From Planomicrobium soli (GTDB taxonomy: Bacteria > Bacillota > Bacilli > Bacillales_A > Planococcaceae): a DNA stretch of 64,000 nt. Below, in pieces: positions 57,653 to 64,000 of this stretch. The position numbers and the translations under genes were made by a program. The notes beneath the pieces are model-generated. The model saw nothing but the letters and a program-made list of their open reading frames with translations. It did no database searches and was not told where the DNA came from. The stretch is from the NCBI RefSeq assembly GCF_003014655.1, contig NZ_PYAT01000001.1, forward strand, positions 124,001 to 188,000, in the 5' to 3' direction. How positions within the stretch are numbered: the first letter of the stretch is position 1; each line of letters starts with the position of its first letter.

Positions 57653-60600
57653 TTACACCCTTTCGCCAAGTAAATTTGAGAACCGCTTTTTCCATTCCAC
57701 TAATTTTTCCTGTTCTTCAAGAAGCGTTCGCTCGGAATCGATTTGGTCGATAGCTTGCCTCATAATATGCTGGCGTAAACCTTCCGCTTCCTGTTCGATC
57801 CAAAACTCCGCCCATTCCACCAGCTTCACTTTTTCTACATCCAAATAATGTTGCGCATCCGGTTCCATCAGAGCTTGCAATGCGTCACGCAGCTTTTCTT
57901 TTTCGTTCTTCTCAAAAAAGCTTTTATTGTTTTTATAATAAGATTTGACCGCCGAGTAGCTGGCGTTTTCAAACGGCTTGTCAACCGTCAGCATGACCGG
58001 TTCTTCAGGTTCATACGGCGTAAAAGAAAAGTCCGGATTCATGGAGATCAATTTTTGCGTATCTTCCTTGAAACGCCCCGCTATTCTTTTTTCTATGAAC
58101 TGGGCAAGCCTGAAGTTCGTGACGCGGAGTTCCTGCTGGAAATCGAATGCGGTCATATCTTTAATTTCCGCCAGTGCCGTATCCAGTGCCTGCTGCGGGG
58201 TTTTGCCAGCAAACACTGAAGGATTGAACGCCTCCTTGAAGAAGTCGTTAAATCGGTAAAATACGCGCTGATTTACATAGTAAAGCAATTCGCCCAACTC
58301 CTGGAGCGCTTCTTTTTCAAGCAATTTGGCGCTTGAAGCGCTGAACAGAATGCGCAATTGCTGCTCTAATCTTTTTAATTCACCCAGCCGTTCGTCTTTT
58401 CTCAACAGATTTTTCTCCGTATGCTCGATCAAGCTCTGGAAACGGCCAACCGCTTTTTGTTCTTCTTCCGCAAGAGATTGGACCGCCATTCCTTTTAGCT
58501 CTTCTTTCAGGAAATGATGGAACGCTTCCTCAAACTGCGGCATACCCGACGTTTCTTTATCCGTCAATGCCAGCAAGCTGGAGACTCCGTAAAGCCTTGG
58601 AAAACGGATTCCAAAACGTAGAAGTTCATTTCTCACGTAGTTTTCCACCGCTTCTTTTTCTTCTTGGCTGTTTGCCAAGTCGATAGCGTTGACGATGAAG
58701 AACATCTTGTCCATTTCAAAAGCATCTTTGACACGGCCAAGCTGGATAAGAAATTCCCGGTCTGCACGGGCAAAGGCATGATTGTAATAAGTGATAAACA
58801 GAATGGCATCAGCGTTTCGGATATACTCGAACGCCACATTAGTGTGACGCGCATTGATCGAATCCGCTCCTGGTGTATCGACAAGCGTCACGCCGTTTCG
58901 CGTCAATTCACAATCATAGTAAAAGTCAATTTCGTCAACAAAACAGCTTTTTTCTTCTTGGGCAACATATTCGCCGAATTCTTCACGGTTGGTGCGCAAT
59001 GTTTCTCCCAATTGTTTTTGAAAACCTGGAAAACCTTTATGGAATGCAGCAATGAACGATTTGTGCACTTGCTGTTCGGTCGCTTCGATTTCCGGCATAT
59101 TGGATGCCTTCTGGTAGGCTTCTTCCAAAGTTTGGACTGAGACGCCAAGCGCCTGAAATGAATTCCGCACATCTTCTGTCAACTGGGCGGCCGTTTTTAA
59201 CCGTACATCAGCTGTTTCATGCGGATGCTTAGCGGATACCGGGCGAATTCGATTGATCGTGGCCGTCGTCGGGTTAGGGGATACCGGCAATACTTTTTCT
59301 CCAAGCAGCGCATTTGAAAACGAAGATTTTCCGGCACTGAATGCACCGAACAAGGCAATCGTAAATTCCTGGCCGTTCAGCCTCGCCGCTTTCCGTTTCA
59401 GATACTCGGCAGTTTCCGCAAAGCCCTTGATCGGCGCTATCGCTTCCGAAGTGCGAAGTGCTCGTTGCAAGATATCTTGTTCGTCAAACGAAACGGCCTC
59501 TTCTTGTGCTGTCTCATGTCGCATTTCCGGTGCTTCTGCAGTTTCTGTTTGAAGCATCGAAGGATCCCATTTTTTCATGTCGTCAATCGAGATATGGAAA
59601 TCCTTTTGCCACTGGTGCATTTTTTCTTGAGCCTTCAATTTTTGAGTCGGCAGCATTGCAGAATAAGCCCGTTTTACTTTTTCAATGCGTTCGTCCATCT
59701 CTTCAAGTGTTTGAATGGCCAGCAATTTTTGGTTTAATCGCTTCGCCTTCATATCCATTTCTGTACTTGCATCGTCAGATAGCGCCTCAAACTTTTCTTG
59801 TTGTGCTTTTTTCCATCCGTCTGTTTCTTTGATATACCATTTCTGCACAGCAACCGTAATGTTGTTGGCAAAGTTCAAGACCGCGTCTCCAGATAGCACA
59901 GCACCTCTAGGAATTTGATCTTCGACGACTGAGAATGGCACATTGAAAGTCTGATCATCGATAGAGAGAGCTTCCGTATCAGTTAATAGCCCGGCATCTT
60001 TCAAGGACGTTTTCATCAATTTTTTCATGTGATTTGAAATCTGTGAAGCAACAATTGTCGCTAGCCGTTCTTCCACTTCGTTTTTGCGTACGTCCCGTTC
60101 TTCCTGCGTCTTTTTTCCGCTGAACAATAAACCCACTTTGAAATTCGGTTGCACTGACTCCAAATACGCGGTCAACGCATTCCGCAATTCGTAAGGCATG
60201 ATGTTGGCGTTTTCCACCAGCTCTTTTCTTGCTTTTTCAAAGTTTTTTTGCCAGTCATCAAATTCCAGCACCGATAATCGGCGGGAAACTTGAGCCATTT
60301 CTTTTTTTACGTCTTCCCTCATTGCCCATTCTTCCTCCGACAGTACGGAAGAAAAAGCATGAAGCCGCTCTTCTTTTTCATCTTCCAAAAATTGTATATG
60401 TTCATCTTTCAGCTGCTGCAAGGCATGTTTCGCAGAAGTACCGGCATGCCCATTCCAATTCTCCATAGAAGATGCGACCAGCTTTTTCACTTTTGCAAAA
60501 TCGTTGCCGTGGTGACCATAGTCTTTAAGCGAAGTGAAAAAGATGTCCTTCGGCACGACGCCCCAAGCAGCAAAGGATTCATGAACAGATTTCTTGAAGT

Positions 60601-61234
60601 CGGCAAAGCTCAGTTCCTGGTCTTGGTGTTTGTCTATTTGGTTGACAATCAAATATAAATCCGTGTACTTCTGCAGTTCTTTTGTAAAGTTAAAATTCAG
60701 TTCGGATTGCACATGGTTATAATCCATGACGTAAAAAACCATATCCGCGACATGAAGCGCCGACTCGGTCGATAGACGGTGGGCATCATCCGTGGAATCG
60801 ACCCCTGGTGTATCCATAACGGTAATGTTATCTGGCAGGACAGAGTCTTTATGGCCAATTTCAATTTGTGTAACATCCCCGCTTTTGCAAAATGCTTTGA
60901 CAGCTTCAAAATCGTAGTTCTCAGGAAAATAGACCGGCGCTTCATTTTTCATGTTGACGATAGCAAAATCCGTATCTGCTTTTCGTACATTTACGATATT
61001 AGCACTCGTCGGAATCGGGCTGGACGGCAATAAAGTCTCGCCAGTCAACGCATTAATCATCGACGATTTACCAGAAGAAAAATGGCCGGCGAATCCGATG
61101 ATGAAATTGTTTTTCAGCACTTTCTTTGCAAACAGCTCAGCCTTGGCTGCGCGCTCCGTATCTTCGTTCTCTTCAAAAATTTGGTAAAGCCGCGCTGTTT
61201 CAATTAAATCTTTTTCATAATCTAAAGCTGTCAT
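57653..61234 (-). CDS. dynA: Tandem dynamin-like GTPase DynA (YpbR)
   Basis: The product is 1193 residues, the same length as B. subtilis YpbR/DynA. Two complete GTPase modules are fused: the first has GHFSSGKSS (about 49) and DTPGVDS; the second has GAFSAGKSS (about 630) and DTPGADS. Helical stalk regions follow each, and a hydrophobic FFKEAFNPSVFAG region lies near the end. DynA tethers and fuses membranes and protects against pore-forming agents and phages. GGAGATTC precedes the ATG. The rhodanese gene follows after 3 bp. Confidence 0.97.
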   Translation of the reverse strand: MTALDYEKDLIETARLYQIFEENEDTERAAKAELFAKKVLKNNFIIGFAGHFSSGKSSMINALTGETLLPSSPIPTSANIVNVRKADTDFAIVNMKNEAPVYFPENYDFEAVKAFCKSGDVTQIEIGHKDSVLPDNITVMDTPGVDSTDDAHRLSTESALHVADMVFYVMDYNHVQSELNFNFTKELQKYTDLYLIVNQIDKHQDQELSFADFKKSVHESFAAWGVVPKDIFFTSLKDYGHHGNDFAKVKKLVASSMENWNGHAGTSAKHALQQLKDEHIQFLEDEKEERLHAFSSVLSEEEWAMREDVKKEMAQVSRRLSVLEFDDWQKNFEKARKELVENANIMPYELRNALTAYLESVQPNFKVGLLFSGKKTQEERDVRKNEVEERLATIVASQISNHMKKLMKTSLKDAGLLTDTEALSIDDQTFNVPFSVVEDQIPRGAVLSGDAVLNFANNITVAVQKWYIKETDGWKKAQQEKFEALSDDASTEMDMKAKRLNQKLLAIQTLEEMDERIEKVKRAYSAMLPTQKLKAQEKMHQWQKDFHISIDDMKKWDPSMLQTETAEAPEMRHETAQEEAVSFDEQDILQRALRTSEAIAPIKGFAETAEYLKRKAARLNGQEFTIALFGAFSAGKSSFSNALLGEKVLPVSPNPTTATINRIRPVSAKHPHETADVRLKTAAQLTEDVRNSFQALGVSVQTLEEAYQKASNMPEIEATEQQVHKSFIAAFHKGFPGFQKQLGETLRTNREEFGEYVAQEEKSCFVDEIDFYYDCELTRNGVTLVDTPGADSINARHTNVAFEYIRNADAILFITYYNHAFARADREFLIQLGRVKDAFEMDKMFFIVNAIDLANSQEEKEAVENYVRNELLRFGIRFPRLYGVSSLLALTDKETSGMPQFEEAFHHFLKEELKGMAVQSLAEEEQKAVGRFQSLIEHTEKNLLRKDERLGELKRLEQQLRILFSASSAKLLEKEALQELGELLYYVNQRVFYRFNDFFKEAFNPSVFAGKTPQQALDTALAEIKDMTAFDFQQELRVTNFRLAQFIEKRIAGRFKEDTQKLISMNPDFSFTPYEPEEPVMLTVDKPFENASYSAVKSYYKNNKSFFEKNEKEKLRDALQALMEPDAQHYLDVEKVKLVEWAEFWIEQEAEGLRQHIMRQAIDQIDSERTLLEEQEKLVEWKKRFSNLLGERV

Positions 61235-61293
61235 TTAAGAATCTCCTTCATCACAATACTGTTACCATCATATCATTTTTTCGAAAGGAACGA

Positions 61294-61323
61294 AAAAAAT
61301 CCTTTCCACCAGGAAAGGATTTT
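61294..61323 (-). terminator. Terminator of the SDR at 61329
   Basis: AAATCCTTTCC and GGAAAGGATTT around a 3- to 4-nt loop; T7 on the minus strand. Confidence 0.9.
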
Positions 61324-61328
61324 GATTT

Positions 61329-62087
61329 TCAGGAAAAACCATGGATGGTCATCCCGCCATCAACGAATAGGGTTTGCCCTGTTATGTAACTTGCGGCGTC
61401 CGATGCCAGGAAAACGACCGGAGATGCGACTTCAGGAAGTTCACCAACTCGTTTCATCGGCGTAACAGCCAATATCGAATTTAAATATTCTTCATCGTTC
61501 AGCAATTTTTCGGTAAGAGGCGTTCTGAAATACCACGGACCGATGGCATTGACCCGAATATTGGCAGGCCCCCATTCCATCGCCATCACTTTGGTCATCT
61601 GAATGATCGCCGCTTTGGATGCCGCATAAATGACCCCCGTTTTCAATGCACGCTCGCCGCCAACCGAACTGATGTTAACGATTGAGCCGCCGCCGTTCAT
61701 TTTTTTTGCTGCTTCCTGAGAAAACATGAAGACGCTTTGTGCATTTGTATCCATAATTTTATGCCACTCTGCGTCTGTAGCGTTTGCCAAAGATGAGCGG
61801 ATATTCATGCCCGCATTATTTACTAGCACATCAATTCCGCCAAACTCCTCTACAGTCTTTGCTACGGCTTTTTGGATTTGCACACGGTCCGTAATGTCCG
61901 TCACGCAATAGCTTGTCCGGCCGTTGCCGATTTCTTCCTGCGCTTGTTTAAGATCTTTCTCCGTGCGGGCTACCAGCATGACATTCGCTCCCGCTTCCGC
62001 TACCGCAAGTGCGATCGCTTTGCCAATCCCTTTTCCTGCTCCTGTAACAATTGCAGTCTTGCCTTCTAAACTAAACGATTTTAACAT
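61329..62087 (-). CDS. Short-chain dehydrogenase, FabG/glucose-dehydrogenase-like
   Basis: The product is 252 residues. Classical SDR motifs [13 protein letters not shown], Ser in NISSVGG and YAASKAA with Tyr and Lys. A C-terminal [12 protein letters not shown] end is typical. Substrate unknown. ATG 62087 has AGGAGGGG. Monocistronic. Confidence 0.93.
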   Translation of the reverse strand: MLKSFSLEGKTAIVTGAGKGIGKAIALAVAEAGANVMLVARTEKDLKQAQEEIGNGRTSYCVTDITDRVQIQKAVAKTVEEFGGIDVLVNNAGMNIRSSLANATDAEWHKIMDTNAQSVFMFSQEAAKKMNGGGSIVNISSVGGERALKTGVIYAASKAAIIQMTKVMAMEWGPANIRVNAIGPWYFRTPLTEKLLNDEEYLNSILAVTPMKRVGELPEVASPVVFLASDAASYITGQTLFVDGGMTIHGFS

Positions 62088-62211
62088 ACTATCCCCTCCT
62101 TTTTTCATTATAATCAAAAAGTTCGGCCCATGGGAAAAGACTTAATGAAACTTCCTTTGCCTCTATCCGTATAATGAATGTGAAATTAGCAGAACAAAGG
62201 AGAATTTGCGA

Positions 62212-62778
62212 ATGCCCCATCCGTTTGATAGCATCACCCAGTTTATCTTTGCCGAAAGCGATACTCTTCCAGCCGACGTCATTTTAGTGCCCGGCGGCAG
62301 CCACCCTCAGCTTATGGAAAAAGCGGCTTCTTTGTATCATGAAAAAATGGCGCGCTATATCCTCCCTTCCGGAGGCACCAATCCTCGTGTTGAAAAGACG
62401 GAATGGGCTTTTCTCCAACAAATCGGCATAGCGAACGGCATTCCGGATTTCGCCATTTTAAAAGAAGAACATGCTCAAAATACATACGAAAATGCACGCT
62501 ATTCTTTGAAAGTACTCCAACAAAAAGAAATTCTCTTCCGCAAGGTTATTCTTGTCTGCAAAGCATGGCATGCACGGCGGGCATTATTAACTTATCAAGC
62601 CATTTTTCCATAAGAAACCTTGTTTTTCATTTCGCCCGTCATAGACGGAACTGGCATCACAAAAGAAAACTGGCATCTGACTCCTGAAGGCATCACCCGC
62701 ACGATGTCAGAAGTTGAAAAGATAGGCAAGTATTTCAGCCAATTTATAGTACAGCGAAAAGAAGATCAAGGACTATAA
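62212..62778 (+). pseudogene. DUF218 (YdcF-like) gene with an internal stop
   Basis: From ATG 62212 (AAAGGAGAA upstream) the frame reads the DUF218 fold: VILVPGGSHPQLMEKAA, ILPSGGTNPRVEKTE, EEHAQNTYENARYSLKVL and KVILVCKAWHARRALLTYQ. A TAA at 62611-62613 follows. The same frame continues without other change: ETLFFISPVIDGTGITKE, NWHLTPEGITRTMSEVEKIG, to a normal stop at 62778, giving 188 residues in all. The domain clearly spans the stop; a single AAA to TAA change would explain it. The shortened 133-residue product is likely inactive. Alternatives are readthrough or a sequencing error. Confidence 0.85.
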
Positions 62779-62779
62779 A

Positions 62780-62817
62780 AAAAGGCCATGAACGCATAAT
62801 GCTTTCATGGCCTTCAG
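62780..62817 (-). terminator. Terminator of the M32 carboxypeptidase
   Basis: AAGGCCATGAA pairs with TTCATGGCCTT around a 10-nt loop; T7 on the minus strand. Confidence 0.9.
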
Positions 62818-62821
62818 TTAT

Positions 62822-64000
62822 TTATAACTGGTAAATCTTTGTATACTTGTCTTCCAAATAAGAAGCCAGGTGCTCAGCATTCAGGCCTTCACCAGTGGCG
62901 TCCTGCAAGATTTCCAGCGGATTTTTCATCGCTCCATGCTGATGGACATGTTCAGTAAGCCAAGCACGGATCGGTGCCACATGGCCTTGTTCCAACAATT
63001 CGTCAAAATTAGGCACGTCTTTTAACATCGCGTTTTTCAACTGGGCCGCGTACATGTAGCCAAGGGCATAAGACGGAAAATAGCCGAAGCTAGCGCCTGC
63101 CCAATGGACGTCCTGCAAAACGCCTTCTGCATCATTCGCCGGCCGGACACCCAAATATTCTTCGTATTTATCATTCCAAAGTGCCGGCAAATCCTCTACT
63201 TGCAGATCGCCATTAAACAAACCTTTTTCTAATTCGTAGCGGATCATGATATGAAGTGCATAAGTCAGTTCATCGGCTTCGATTCGGATTAGCGAGGGTT
63301 TCGATTCGTTGATGGCCCGGTAATATGCCTCCAAGCCCACTTCGCCAAACTGATCAGGTGCAAAACTTTTCAATAGCTCGAAATTGGTTTTCCAAAACTT
63401 TTCATTGCGCCCTATAAAATTTTCGAAAAACAGTGACTGTGACTCATGGATCCCCATAGAAGCGCCGTCCTCGACAGGCAGACCGGATAACTTTTCATCA
63501 AAGTTCTGTTCATAGACTGCGTGGCCACATTCATGGATAGTTCCGAAAACCGCTGTCCGGAAATCTTTTTCGTCATATTTCGTAGTAATCCGGACATCAT
63601 AGCGGTTGATGCCGATCATGAATGGATGGACTGTTTCGTCCAAACGGCCCGCCTCAAAATCATATCCCAATTGTTCTAAAATTTTAAAACTGAAATCGCG
63701 CTGTGCATCTTTTGAAAACTTCCGGAACAAAAAGGCTGTGTCAGGCTTGTTCGGTGCATCTTGAATTTTCCTGACTAATGGTACAATACGGTCCCGCAGC
63801 TTGCCGAATACGTCATCGAGCACTTCTGTTGTCATGCCTGGCTCGTATTGATCAAGCAATGTGTTATACGGACTGCCGTTTTTCTCTCCCCAATAGCCGA
63901 TCATCTTTTTTGTGCTGGCCACCAAATCCACTAAATAAGGCTGAAACATTGAAAAATCGGCTGCCTTTTTAGCATCTTCCCATACCGATTCCGCTTTCGC
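62822..64000 (-). CDS. ypwA: M32 carboxypeptidase (YpwA-like), partial
   Basis: A metallocarboxypeptidase that removes C-terminal residues. The visible 393 residues (of about 500) contain the zinc site IHECGHAVYEQ (HExxH), a downstream HESQSLFFENF region with the third ligand Glu, and the family block RIEADELTYALHIMIRYELE. The frame is open through the right edge, so the N-terminal 100 or so residues lie outside. Confidence 0.95.
   Translation of the reverse strand, partial: AKAESVWEDAKKAADFSMFQPYLVDLVASTKKMIGYWGEKNGSPYNTLLDQYEPGMTTEVLDDVFGKLRDRIVPLVRKIQDAPNKPDTAFLFRKFSKDAQRDFSFKILEQLGYDFEAGRLDETVHPFMIGINRYDVRITTKYDEKDFRTAVFGTIHECGHAVYEQNFDEKLSGLPVEDGASMGIHESQSLFFENFIGRNEKFWKTNFELLKSFAPDQFGEVGLEAYYRAINESKPSLIRIEADELTYALHIMIRYELEKGLFNGDLQVEDLPALWNDKYEEYLGVRPANDAEGVLQDVHWAGASFGYFPSYALGYMYAAQLKNAMLKDVPNFDELLEQGHVAPIRAWLTEHVHQHGAMKNPLEILQDATGEGLNAEHLASYLEDKYTKIYQL

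Overview
The window is chromosomal DNA of a Gram-positive, low-to-moderate-GC member of the Bacillales. Strong AGGAGG-type ribosome sites, TTG and GTG starts, sigma-A-like promoters and tight U-tract terminators are found throughout. Most proteins resemble Bacillus subtilis and Staphylococcus counterparts: odhAB, yojNO, deoD, yozE, msrAB, ypmRS, dfrA, thyA, ypjP, ypiP, yphP/brxA, ypgR/cvfC, ypgQ, cspD, ypeQ, ypdP, ypeP, dynA/ypbR and ypwA. The gene order from thyA to ypeP follows the B. subtilis yp* region with replacements. A Planococcaceae source (Planococcus type) is the best guess, but this is inference from gene content, not a database result.

Layout. 1-8.5 kb: the start of an LCP cell-wall ligase, a stand-alone msrA, a small membrane protein, an MFS exporter, an ABC-F factor (ykpA), a 21-bp periodic repeat, a YkvA-like protein, a decayed cold-shock gene, a secreted thermolysin-type protease and a cold-shock gene with a structured leader. 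8.9-14.7 kb: xpaC/telA pair, a MoxR ATPase/VWA pair and a DedA protein. 14.7-21.5 kb: odhAB with a Rex-like operator upstream, then a dapF/murG-like pair. 21.6-26 kb: a MATE exporter whose 3' end is duplicated around an inserted structured repeat of about 400 bp, a CobW GTPase with a small partner, and a CtpB-type protease. 26-34.4 kb: deoD, yozE, msrAB, ypmSR, degV, dfrA-thyA, ypjP, ypiP and brxA. 34.5-37 kb: a group of small orphan genes. 37-46.8 kb: cvfC, yfmR, ypgQ, cspD, then an unusual two-gene operon (ATP-grasp ligase plus a 654-residue protein with papain-like Cys/His/Asn motifs), a GNAT gene, ypeQ, and a preQ1-I riboswitch controlling the queuosine-precursor transporter ypdP with ypeP. 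46.8-64 kb: small membrane proteins, a PQQ sugar-dehydrogenase pseudogene, GNAT, S66 peptidase, oxidoreductases, cupin, nucleotidyltransferase, amidohydrolase, a CorC/HlyC-type transporter, a two-domain rhodanese, the tandem dynamin dynA, a DUF218 gene broken by a nonsense codon, and the 3' part of an M32 carboxypeptidase.

Themes. The genes are mainly housekeeping: one-carbon/thymidylate synthesis, the TCA 2-oxoglutarate dehydrogenase, methionine sulfoxide and thiol repair, envelope maintenance and ribosome-associated ABC-F proteins. The most unusual content is the ATP-grasp/papain-like pair, several freshly broken genes (csp-like, PQQ dehydrogenase, DUF218), the insertion that duplicated a shared gene-end terminator, the 21-bp periodic repeat, and two tiny membrane-peptide genes of 25 and 40 residues.
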